Below are positions 1 to 9,529 of a DNA stretch of 64,000 nucleotides, piece after piece. The stretch covers positions 356,587,953 through 356,651,952 of the forward strand of contig NC_057861.1 in assembly GCF_019393635.1 (NCBI RefSeq). Reading direction: 5' to 3'. Both the position numbers and the translations under genes were made by a program. How positions within the stretch are numbered: position 1 is the first letter of the stretch; every line of letters starts with the position of its first letter. The notes under the pieces were generated by a model that did no database searches, was not told the origin of the DNA, and saw only the letters and a program-made list of their open reading frames with translations. The stretch is from Dromiciops gliroides. Its lineage: Eukaryota; Chordata; Mammalia; Microbiotheria; Microbiotheriidae.

Positions 1-95
1 CTTAAAATTCTAACTCTTGCTAAAGCTTATAATTTATTGGCGACCACTCATTAGATATTTTAGACAGACTAGCTAGAATTTTAGCCCTTAAAAAA
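1..95 (+). repeat. Fragment of an unassigned interspersed repeat (LTR-like 3' end)
   Basis: Bases 20-60 resemble 14,925-14,970: both read GCT(A/G)AAGC..., then an AATTT stretch, then the shared word TTGGCGACCAC, and then a TTAGAT..TTTTA(A/G)ACA stretch. Two sites 14.9 kb apart sharing this block imply copies of one repeat family. The 14.9-kb copy has AATAAA upstream, which suggests an LTR, but the family is not recognised. The window edge truncates this copy. Confidence 0.35.
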
Positions 96-1344
96 GAGAA
101 CATAAGAGTCTGAACATAGAAATTTGATATGTGAGGAAAAAAATGATTCAAGATTTGTTGTGGTGCTAGAATTGGGAAAACTTGGAAAAAGGTTTGTATA
201 TGTGGCATTCAGGAGAGGGAAGAGTCAAAGATTACTCTGAGACTCTGAATGAAAGAGAATGGGTTTCTCTTGCCAACATAGGAAAAATTCAAAAGATAGG
301 CAGGTATTGTGGAAAAGATAATGGATTCTATTTTGGCAAACTAAATGGTTTTAAATCATCTGAGGTTCCTCTTTCTGTGAAAACTCATCTCTTTGACAAT
401 AATATTCTACTAGTGATACTCTACTACTCATAAATGTGGAATATCAGGATCACAGAAGAATATAAAGAACAGGTGAAGCTAAGGGTAACATGGGTACAAG
501 TACACATAGCAGCAACAGTGATTGGAACAAGTAGGAGATAATACCATAAGTAAATAGGGAAATTTTTAGGGCAAGGCATGAAGTGAGGAAAAATTGTAAG
601 TTTATATGAAATATTCAAATTCAAAAGTGGAGGCATCTAGTGTTTTGGGTGTTTTATATAAAAACAATAATAGTATCCATTAAACATGACAAAATGTGGA
701 TCAATTCCAATCTATCACTGGAAGGAATACCTTTATTAAGTAAATTACAGATGCAATGAAATATTAAAATCAGCATTTCTTTTTTATCGTTTTCTTGGAG
801 GAGGATAGCAGAAATCAGATGGTAGGAGAGGAAGCACTAGGGATCCTCATTCACAGACCATGAATGTTAGAATTTCAGAGAAGCTCAAGATTTGAAACAA
901 TAGCTAGAGAAATATTAATCCTGCATATAATGTTTACAAAAGTAGATATAGATTTAAGTGAAGTCCATTGAGGTAGTCAAACAGAGAAGATTAAAATAAG
1001 TCTCTGGATCAGAGTTCACAAGGAAGAAAAATAGGTTTAGTTTTATTTGAGACAGTAAAACTCATTCTATATGTCATTGGAGATATAGAACAGCAATTAA
1101 AATTTCTGGTTATTTATTGAAAATAAAGCAGTGGCCTAGTTTTGAGATCTAAGCCAAAGCTTCTTAAACTGTGACTTGAGACAATACATAAGGTCACATA
1201 ACTCAATGTGGGGATCACAAAAGGAAAAGGTCATGTATACTTATTTTATATACCTATATACCCTGGTCACATAAATATTTCTAGGGTGAAAAGGAGTCAC
1301 AAGTGGGAAAAGTTTAAGAAGCCCTAGTCTAAGCAATAACTGGT
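96..1344. other. AT-rich intergenic DNA
   Basis: No gene, young SINE or L1 is recognised here. The small open frames at 182-433 and 424-636 have no known domain or homopolymer-free signature of coding. It is plausible unique sequence. Confidence 0.5.
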
Positions 1345-1590
1345 TTCTCAGTGTGTGTGTTTCTGTGCATATATACATATGTGCATATTTGTATGTACAT
1401 TTTATGTGGGTATACATATATACACACATCATGTATTATGTGTACATGTGCATGTATTATGTGTATGGGGATCTGCACATATGATATATAACATGATACA
1501 ACATGATGATGCGATATAACATATGTAACATGATATAAAATGACATGACATAATATACACATATTTGTATATATGTATGTCACTAAAGTA
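1345..1590. repeat. Degenerate (ATGT/ATAC)n-type simple repeat
   Basis: About 245 bases are dominated by interrupted GTGT, ATGT, ACAT and ATGATAT words. It is a decayed microsatellite, not a gene. A weak MIR-like antisense segment (CTCATTTTAGGGGATAGG) follows near 1,715-1,760. Confidence 0.6.
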
Positions 1591-1940
1591 AGGTAGAAAA
1601 TGTTATTGACCATTCAATTTGCTAGAATGATAATTAATATGAATATTGAAGCCTCTAAGAATAACAGGGTGCCAGATGTACATTTTCATGGCACATTAGA
1701 AAATATCTAGTTCAACTTCCTCATTTTAGGGGATAGGAAACTAGGTTCATGTGAGGGTAACTAGCTCTTTGGCATAAATTCAGTAATTGGAAAGAAATAA
1801 TTCAATTTTAGCAATGGAAGAGGTTTAGATGAATTCCATGAGCTAGATATTAAAGTTATTGAGAAAAATATGACAATGGCCAGAATGTTAGCAAATAACA
1901 GTAGCAGAAATGGGAAGAAAGTGGTACAAATAGATTTCAC

Positions 1941-2117
1941 ATGGGCATCTAGGTGGTGCAGTGGATAGAGCACTGTCCCTGGAGTCAGGAGGACCTGAGT
2001 TCAAATCCAACCTCACACTTAACACTTACTAACTGTGTGACCCTAGGCAAGTCACTTAACTCCAATTGCCTCACTAAAAAAAAAAAAAAAACAAAAAAAA
2101 AACAAACAAACAAAAAC
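1941..2117 (+). mobile_element. tRNA-derived marsupial SINE (WSINE1/SINE1 type)
   Basis: Sense copy with head GCATCTAGGTGGTGCAGTGG, body TGTGTGACCCTAGGCAAGTC and an A-rich tail with AAAC repeats. A perfect 14-bp target duplication CAAATAGATTTCAC lies at 1,927-1,940 and 2,118-2,131, which fixes both ends. Confidence 0.95.
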
Positions 2118-2158
2118 CAAATAGATTTCACTTCACTAATAAAGAAAGGACAGAGAGG

Positions 2159-2296
2159 AAGCTGGGTGGCACAGTGGATAAAGCACCAGCCCTGGATTCA
2201 GGTGTACCTGAGTTCAAATCTGACCTCAGATACCTCCTAGCTGTGTGACCCTGGGCAAGTCACTTAACCATCATTGCCCAGAAAAAAAAAAAAGAT
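2159..2296 (+). mobile_element. tRNA-derived marsupial SINE
   Basis: Sense copy with an A-tail. The target duplication AGAAAGGACAGAGAGG (2,143-2,158) is matched by AGAAAGAACAGTGAGG (2,297-2,312), with two differences. It sits only about 40 bp from the previous SINE, showing clustered insertion into A-rich DNA. Confidence 0.92.
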
Positions 2297-2312
2297 AGAA
2301 AGAACAGTGAGG

Positions 2313-2911
2313 CATGAAGATAAAGTAATGGTTTGGAAGTGGGAGTGAGGAGAAAAATTTTGTTCAGCCTTTCCCAAGGGCTTGTGATATAGAAGGGGAA
2401 AATGAGAATAGTTGTAAGGGATGTGGTGTTCTCTGGAGAATATTATGCATAATACTAGCTAGTCAATAATCAACAAACATTTATTAATTGATGATTATGT
2501 GCCAAACACTGTTCTGAAGTCTGACAATACAAAGGCAAATAAAGTGATAGTGATATAATCTCTTTCACTTTCTTTATCAATGTAGATAAGACATATATCT
2601 TGATATTATAAGAGAAACAGAGACAAAGATTAGAATGTTTTCCCTCCCATTAGATATGAGAATATAGATATTTAACTAGTTAATCTTTTAGTTTAATCAA
2701 AAAATCTGTGATTTCTTCAATGTGGATATATACAGATTTTTTTAAAAGCAGAAACTCCTAGAAAAATTACATAGACTAATAAGACCTGAAATTCAGATGG
2801 AATTTTCCATAATGCCCACCTATAGAAAAGCCTTTTAAAAGTAATTATCATAGGACAAATTGTTATTTTGATTCACAAGTTTTGTTGTTGTTATTGGTTG
2901 TTTTTTTTCAG
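2313..2911. other. Intergenic DNA with an ancient repeat fragment
   Basis: About 2,463-2,560 carries the motif AACAAACATTTATTAATTGA followed by ATGTGCCAAACACTGTTCTG, then a 'tacaaaggcaaat' stretch. This signature recurs in marsupial and other mammalian genomes; I cannot name its family with certainty. The rest shows no recognisable feature. Confidence 0.45.
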
Positions 2912-3172
2912 GTAAGTTAAGTGGAACTATACATAGATTGTTGGACCTGGAGTCAGGAAGACTCATCTATGTGAGTTCAAATCTGGCTTCAGACACCTAC
3001 AAGTTGTGTACCACTGGTCAAGTTAATTAATCTTGTTTGCTTCAATTTCTTTATCTGTAAAATGATCTGGGGAAAGACAAAGCAAACTACTTCAGTGTCT
3101 TTGCCAAGAAAACCCCAAATGGGGTCACAAAATGCCATGTGCAACTGACTGAGCATCAACAACAAAAGTTGT
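2912..3172 (+). mobile_element. MAR1-type CORE-SINE
   Basis: A longer, older SINE than the young type. The tRNA-related head is decayed (GGACCTGGAGTCAGGAAGAC), followed by a CORE-like part (CTGTAAAATGATCTGGGGAA) and the typical MAR1 end (TTTGCCAAGAAAACCCCAAA, then TGGGGTCACAAAATG and CAACTGACTGAGCATCAACA). Confidence 0.85.
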
Positions 3173-3189
3173 AGTTTCTTGCCAAACAA

Positions 3190-3209
3190 ACACATGCATT
3201 CATACATAC

Positions 3210-3252
<43 letters not shown>

Positions 3253-3260
3253 CATATATG
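3190..3260. repeat. (CATA)n/(TA)n microsatellite
   Basis: Tandem CATA units grade into about 13 TA dinucleotides. Less regular ATAT/ACAC words continue to about 3,430. It lies just after the MAR1 end and may have grown from its tail. Confidence 0.85.
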
Positions 3261-3430
3261 CATAAATATTCATACATAAATACAATGTATACATGTGCAT
3301 ATATTTATAAACACAGTACACACAGGTATATTTATATAAGGATGAGCACACATTATATACATATCATTAACACATTTACATATATGCATAGGGACAAACT
3401 ATATTACATATGTTAATTTATAGTTACATG

Positions 3431-3894
3431 CATATGTATATTCAGATATTATTATTAACCAGTATAAAATAAACTTCTAAAAGACAGAAAAATATCTGAT
3501 ATTTTTGTCCTAGCATCTCCATTTACAAGCAGATTTCCTTATTCAGATTAATGTTGAATAACATGAAATTAAGGGAGTACTCATCAAATGAGGAATGAAT
3601 GAAAAAATTTTGGTATATGAATAAATTCAATACTAATAGTGATGCAAAAAAAAACAACAAAAGGGAAAATCTCAGAAATACATGGGAAAACTTAAGAAAT
3701 TTGATATTTGTTATATTATGTCCATTCCAGTGGGTTTTTAAGGAAGAAGAGAGAAAGTAAATGTTTTTTTTAATGGGTGACTATAAAATTAATGAAAGAA
3801 TAAATGAAAAATATAGTTTTTCTTACATACTTACAATGTGTTATGCATTGTGCTAAGTCAATGCTGGGAATGCAAGTACACAGTTGCAGCCATG
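3431..3894. other. Intergenic DNA with ancient repeat fragment at the right end
   Basis: No gene is visible. About 3,822-3,894 (TATGCATTGTGCTAAGTCAA, GCTGGGAATGCAAGTACA) resumes at 4,071-4,100 (AGTTTACAATTCTAAAAGGA) and belongs to the same unnamed ancient family as 2,463-2,560. It is interrupted by the SINE at 3,911. Confidence 0.45.
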
Positions 3895-3910
3895 AGTAGT
3901 TTACAATTCT

Positions 3911-4070
3911 TTTTCTTTCTTTTTTTTTTTTTAGTGACGCAATTTGGGTTAAGCGACTTGCCCAGGGTCACATAGCTAGTAAGTGTTAAGAGTCTGAGGC
4001 TGGATTTGAACTCATGTACTCCTGATTCCAAGGCCGGTGCTCTATCCACTGCACCATGTAGTGGCCCCCT
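3911..4070 (-). mobile_element. tRNA-derived marsupial SINE
   Basis: Antisense copy: the A-tail appears as T-rich sequence on the left and the head ends at GTAGTGGCCCCCT. A perfect 16-bp duplication AGTAGTTTACAATTCT at 3,895-3,910 and 4,071-4,086 defines it. Confidence 0.96.
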
Positions 4071-4086
4071 AGTAGTTTACAATTCT

Positions 4087-5099
4087 AAAAGGAGCATATT
4101 TTGATCTGGGAAGTCATAAAGTTCATAAGTGGATCCATAGGATACCATTCAAATGACACATCCTTTCCAAGAGCAAATAGAAAGAAGATAATGTAGGAAG
4201 ATGGCTGGATAATTTTAAGATAAAATGAAATAATAAGCAATCTATCATCCATTATATTCTTATTACAGTAAATTATCAGTATATAAGGAAAACCCTATGG
4301 TCTTGAAGCCTACGTAAAAAGTGAGAGACATTCTGAAAATTCTAAGAAGCTGAAAAAGCATTGAGTATTTGACTATAATAAAATATGTGTATGTAATATG
4401 ACAAGTAAAAAACTAATTACACATTATGATAAAAATTCTATTGCTTACGATGATTTTTTTTTGATAGATCAAGTCATGAATTTTGCTTACAAAGGCAGAG
4501 GGGGTAATTAAGATAATCTTCTTACTGATTAAAAACATAAATGTTTGGAAGCATTTAAGATCCATATGATACATTTCCCAAACAACACCATAAGTAGGTA
4601 TAATAAGTAGAGCACCTATAACTTACCCACTTTATAAACAAGAAAACTGAGTCTCAAAAAAAAAAAAGTCAATTAATTGCTCAAGGCTCATATGACCACA
4701 GAATGCCATAGTCAGGACTTCATTCCAGGAAGAGTTGTGATGGAGCCAGCTTTAATATTGAATTGTAATTGTGAACTTTTATTTATACTTTGGAAATGAT
4801 AATATGTTCCACATCAGGATGTGATTTATTGTTGTATTATTATCTAGATTTAAGAAAGTGATAGATAAAATGTAAACAAGGTAAATAAAACTTAAAAGTG
4901 TATTATGTGCCCATTTTTCTTCTGCATAACTGGTAGTTTATCATTTATTTACATCACACGACTTATCGCAGGTCTTCTAATTCCAAGTCAAAAGTTCTTT
5001 CCATTACATCATACAATCTACCATCATTTACAAAAGAGTATGAGAATAATTAGAATGAACTATAGCTGAAAAGTTAATATTTTGGATGTCTAGCTGAAT
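4087..5099. other. Intergenic DNA with a MIR relic
   Basis: About 4,605-4,740 reads as an antisense MIR: CCCACTTTATAAACAAGAAAACTGAG, an A-run, then GCTCAAGGCTCATATGACCA. Nothing else is recognisable; no open frame with protein similarity is seen. Confidence 0.45.
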
Positions 5100-5560
5100 A
5101 GTCAAAATGGATGAAATTAATTGTGAATTACTTTAATCCAAAGTACCACTAATCCTTATTCATAAACACTAGCTCTTTAAACATCACTGTCATAACTTCT
5201 ACTTTGAAGAGAAAGTGAGGTACAGGGGACAAAAAGTTTTCCAAACATACAACCCTTCTTTTTAGCTGCCTATTTAAGGGTAAAAATTTTGTTGGAATCA
5301 GTTTTGAAGAATGTATTAAACAGACTCTACCAAGTCACCAGTTAATGAGAACACTTCAGCATTTAATGTTTAATTATAAGTGCAAATGGAAGCCTGGAAC
5401 AAGCTGAGGAATAGTCTACTGAAATTACATTCCCTTTATGCAGGAATTGCTAATGTAGAATGTTTTAGAAACCATAAAAGCATCTGTGGCAGGCAGAGCT
5501 CACATTCCAACTGGGACAGTGTTGAGCAATATAGGTACACCAAGGCAATGTAATCAGATG
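5100..5560. other. Repeat-free stretch, candidate conserved non-coding element
   Basis: No transposon signature is seen. The sequence is less simple than its surroundings and holds several homeodomain-type ATTA/TAAT words, for example around AGCATTTAATGTTTAATTAT at about 5,360. No coding frame is supported. Conservation is inferred from texture only. Confidence 0.25.
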
Positions 5561-6604
5561 GACTTTATTTTGTTTTTTTTTCCCTACATTATCACAATTT
5601 GATTTGTTTTTCATTATTTTTGGAAGAGAGTTTTACATCTTCCAATCACCGTATCAAAATTGAAAGCATTTGCAGACTTTTCTGTAAAGTTGCAGCATCA
5701 TGAGCAGGACATGAAAGTCCAATAGAGCACATAAATTTGGGAAAGATGTAGAGTTAATGGAAAGCTACTGTAGGCATCAATACAGGCCCACAGTAATACA
5801 ACAGGATTTAAATAAGCACCTATTTTGTGCAGAGCTATGTAATCCAGAAAGTGGCCATATCTATATGTCTGCCAATTTAACAATTTGACAATTTGTTTAT
5901 CTGCAACATCAATGATTGATTGCTACAAAGTAGCAGAGGCCATATTGAGATCCAAATGAGTCATTCAGTTGTTGGAAAAAATAGATTGGACAATTTAGTT
6001 TTATAGAAGGAACTGGAGACTAGAAGCACAGTCACAGTTGACACAGTAAATATGCAGGCAGTTCCCACTTTTCATCATAATGAATTCCTGGAAGCAACAT
6101 CATTAAGCAGACTGTGAGGGGAAAAAAGAAAACAGATGATATTTTACCAGAGGAACTATTCTATAATTATGAGAAGGTGGAAGAGGGCCTTACTAAAATC
6201 TTGATGCAAGTAAATCATAGATATGACACTTTAAAAAAAATAGAGGTTGAATAATTATATAGTACTAAAATCTGTTAAAATATGTTTGACATCTTATCAA
6301 ATGGACATAAATGTATTATAAAATTCATCATGTAGGAAAAAATATATGGCACATAAAAATAACTAGATCCAACATTTTATGTAAAAGCAATAAAGGACCT
6401 GAAAACCACCAAAAGGGTCAATCAGAAAACTCAACCTAGTCAATAAATTGGCATGTATTTTATGCCTACATTGCACAATCTAATAAGCACTATCATTCAC
6501 TTCAATTCCTAACTTTGAAAAAAAAATGTTCTTGCTCTGTGCATGACACTGAACCATTCCCTGGACTTACCAATAATAAAACAGTTCCCACCTTCAAGAT
6601 TATG
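5561..6604. other. AT-rich intergenic DNA
   Basis: No gene or recognised repeat. The open frame at 5,698-5,883 (minus, 61 residues) has no recognisable domain. Confidence 0.45.
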
Positions 6605-6905
6605 AAATTATATTATTTTTTTCATTTACCATTAAATTTTATTTTCCCAAATTACATTTAAATACAAATTTTGACATCAATTAAAAAAAATTGTGTTCCA
6701 AATTCTCTTCCTCCCTCCCTTCCCCGCTCCAAGAACTCAAGCAATTCAATCTAGACTGCACATGAGCAGTCAGGCAAAACATTTCCAATATTAGCCATGT
6801 TGTAAAAGAAAACAGATAAAAAAGAAAATGATAGAGTAGATAGTCATAAATTCATACCTATTTTTAGCATTTTTTTCTCTGTGGTATGAATATATTGGGA
6901 TTGAA
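6605..6905 (-). mobile_element. 5'-truncated L1, 3' UTR only
   Basis: Antisense L1 tail: TTTATTTTCCCAAATTACAT at the L1 3' end, a CCTCCCTCCCTTCC pyrimidine block, then CAAGCAATTCAATCTAGACT. The last block recurs at about 8,567 in another L1 3' UTR. It contains no ORF2. Confidence 0.65.
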
Positions 6906-7640
6906 TCTTCCCATTGCAGCTTAAGATCCCATTCTTATTTTTATCCAGAAGCATCTTAATCTTAGTTTATGTCAGACAAAAGTATAACTACGTGTGCTCT
7001 GTATGTATCCTATTTCCTTTGCTTCTTCAACTAATTTCACAAATTAATAACTATTCAATAATCATAAATATTTAAACTTGATGTTAACATGCATCAAAAT
7101 ATTTTCATTGGCTTATGTTAAATATTCTGTTTCTCACAATTACTTTGAATTTTGATTATTTGATCCATTTTGTTGGTTATTTATTTGCAGTCATATCTGC
7201 ATATTTAGCAATCATGTCTTCATGTAGATCACTGATGAATTGTTTAGCAAATATAGAGCAGAAATATACTTAAAGTTATCTAGCAAGGTGACACCAATGC
7301 ATTAAGCAACACTTTTTATGTTTTATAGTATTGACAGCAAAAAGGAACCTTGATAGTCATATAATCTAACGTCCTAACCATGTAAATATGCAAAATGGAG
7401 TTTAGAGTGTTGTGTCCTGATCAACGTAATAGAGCTTTATGTAACAGAGTGTAAATAGTAGCCAGGTTCTTATGCCTTCATATAAATTGTTACCTCCATT
7501 GCACCTCAGTGATTACTGTTGCACAATTGTGTAATGTTTCATCTTGAAACAGAATCTGGATACTCTGGCTTCATTCAGTGGTCTCACTGCTGAAAGACGA
7601 CAGAACTCTACTAAGAGTTGACATAAAACAGTACAACTAA
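6906..7640. other. Intergenic DNA, nothing recognised
   Basis: AT-rich sequence without an identifiable repeat family or coding signal. Confidence 0.45.
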
Positions 7641-7644
7641 ATTG

Positions 7645-7760
7645 GCTACCTCCTCCTCTCCTCCTCTCCTTCTCCTTGTCCTTGCCCTCTTCCTTGTCCT
7701 CCTTCTTCTTCTCCTTCTCCTCCCCTTCTTGTTCCTTCTCCTCCTTCTTCCTCTCCATTA
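7645..7760. repeat. Polypyrimidine (CTCCTT)n tract
   Basis: About 115 bases are almost entirely C and T in CTC/CTT/TCC units, giving leucine-rich and Lys/Glu-rich open frames on the two strands. It is low complexity, not coding. Confidence 0.85.
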
Positions 7761-7799
7761 TGCAATTCATATATCCTATAAGAAACTTGACTGGTCAGA

Positions 7800-8030
7800 T
7801 TTACTGTTAATATCCGTACTCAAATCCTACTTCAGATAATTACAAACTATGTAACTCTGGACAAGTTACTTAACCTTTCTCAGCATCAGTTTCTTCATCT
7901 GTAAAATGGGAAAATTAATAGTATCTACCACATAGGATTATTGTGAGGATAAAATAACAAATTTATCAAGGTCTTTGCAAATTTTAAAGCATTCAATACT
8001 TGCTACCTATTACTGTTATTTTGTAATTGG
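7800..8030 (+). mobile_element. MIR-type CORE-SINE
   Basis: Sense copy with the diagnostic order CTCTGGACAAGTTACTTAAC, CAGTTTCTTCATCTGTAAAA, TGGG, then GATTATTGTGAGGATAAAAT, then AAGGTCTTTGCAAATTTTAAAG. It is old and diverged. Confidence 0.75.
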
Positions 8031-8558
8031 CATAGACATCTTGATAGATCTTGCCATTTTTGAGATGAAATAATTATATTAATTTTTATAATTGTCTTCT
8101 AAATGGTCAATACAGTAACTTGCATAAAAGGAAATAAGACCATTCTGTCATAAAACTTCCCACCACTAGTATTCAATAATTTTATAAATGCTCACAAATC
8201 ATTTGCTTAAAAATCACATATATGTAAAGATATATTGTTGTATATTGGTATATGTATATGTGTGTGATAAAGATGAGGTTTTTTAATTTATAATCACCAA
8301 ACTTACCACTCTCACTCTTCCTTTTTAAAATAAGCACAATTTTTGCTCATTGATGTATAGATGAGCACTTTTGAAGAAATTCCTTTGTTCTAGCCACTTT
8401 TATAAGTGTAACGAATATGTATCTATCTATCTATTATCTGTCACCTTTCTTTTTTTCTTTCTTTCTTTCTAAAATTATCCCCCCCTGATTTCAGAGTCTA
8501 CATACATTCCAATGAGGGATGGCAACAGGTAAAAGGGAAAAGGAAATAGCCAAACTTT
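8031..8558. other. Intergenic DNA with short (TATC) and (TTTC) runs
   Basis: About 8,420-8,475 has TATCTATCTATC and TTTCTTTCTTTC microsatellite runs. The rest is unassigned. Confidence 0.45.
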
Positions 8559-9333
8559 GAGAAGACAAGCAATTCAATACAGGTTCTACATGTGTAGTCT
8601 TGCAAAACATGTCCACATTAGTCATTTTGTGAAAGAAAAAAACTCAAGAAAAATAAAGTAAAGAGAATTATGCTTCAGTCTGTACTCAGATACCATCAGT
8701 TCTTTCTCTCAGAATGAATATATTTTTCACCATAATTTCTTCAGAGTTGTCTTTTATCATTATATTGCTGAGAATAGCTAAGTAATTCACAGCTGATCAT
8801 ATGACAATATTGCTGTTACTTTTCACACACTACATTTCACTTTGCATTAGCTCATATAAGTTTTTGCAGATTTTTCTGAGAGCATCCTGCTCATTTCTTA
8901 TGGCACAATAATATTCCATTATAATCACACATGACAATTTGTTCAGTCATTCCCTATTTGATGAGCATCTCCTCAATTTCCAATTGTTTGCAACCAGAAA
9001 AGAGCTGTTATAAATATTCTCAACCTATAGTTTTTTTTTCCTGTTTTGTTTGTTTATTTGTTTTTGGATACTGACCTAGTAGTCATGTTGTTAGTTCAAA
9101 GGCTATGAATAGTTTTATAGCCCTTTGGGAATAATTCCAAATTGCTCTACAAAATGGTTGAATCAGCTTACAACTCCACCAGTAGTGTGGTGATGTCTTA
9201 TTTTTTCCACATCCCCTACAAAATTTGTCAGTTTTCTCTCCTGTTCTACTAGCCAATATAATATGTCTGAGGTAGTAAACCAGAATTATTTTGATTTGCA
9301 TTGCTCTAATAAATAGTGAGTTAGATTGTGTTT
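8559..9333 (-). mobile_element. 5'-truncated L1 (3' UTR plus ORF2 C-terminus)
   Basis: Read on the minus strand, 9,301-9,083 encodes a decayed ORF2 C-terminal segment. It keeps the Cys/His knuckle pattern (FCRGCGKN, then HYWWSC), followed by a LIQPF.RAIWNY-like block matching the full L1 at about 29,350. The 3' UTR block CAAGCAATTCAATACAGGTT at 8,567 is shared with 6.73 kb. Most of ORF2 is missing through 5' truncation. Confidence 0.82.
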
Positions 9334-9334
9334 T

Positions 9335-9510
9335 CTTATTAGTCCTTTAAAGTTTGCAAATTGTTTTGGAAATATTGTTTGATTTTATTTTCAGGCAATC
9401 ATGGTTTGTAAGGGTTATTATTATCCCTATTTTGTAGTTGGGGAGACTATGGCAGAGAGAAGTTAAGTGAACTACAAAGGGTCAAACATCTAATAAAAGT
9501 TTAGAGGATA
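9335..9510 (-). mobile_element. MIR-type CORE-SINE, antisense
   Basis: Antisense order: CCTTTAAAGTTTGCAAATTG, ATTATTATCCCTATTTTGTA, then GGCAGAGAGAAGTTAAGTGA. It mirrors the sense copy at 7.8-8.03 kb. It lies between two L1-derived pieces. Confidence 0.72.
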
Positions 9511-9529
9511 ACTTGATCTCAAAAGATTT

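Noticed and set aside
1941..2117. tRNA gene call on SINE heads
   Set aside because: The SINE head is tRNA-derived and retains box-B-like GTTCAAATC, but it has no intact cloverleaf or tRNA 3' end; the same applies to all SINE copies.
3190..3260. CRISPR-like or satellite array
   Set aside because: Simple dinucleotide and tetranucleotide repeats without unique spacers; the genome is also mammalian.
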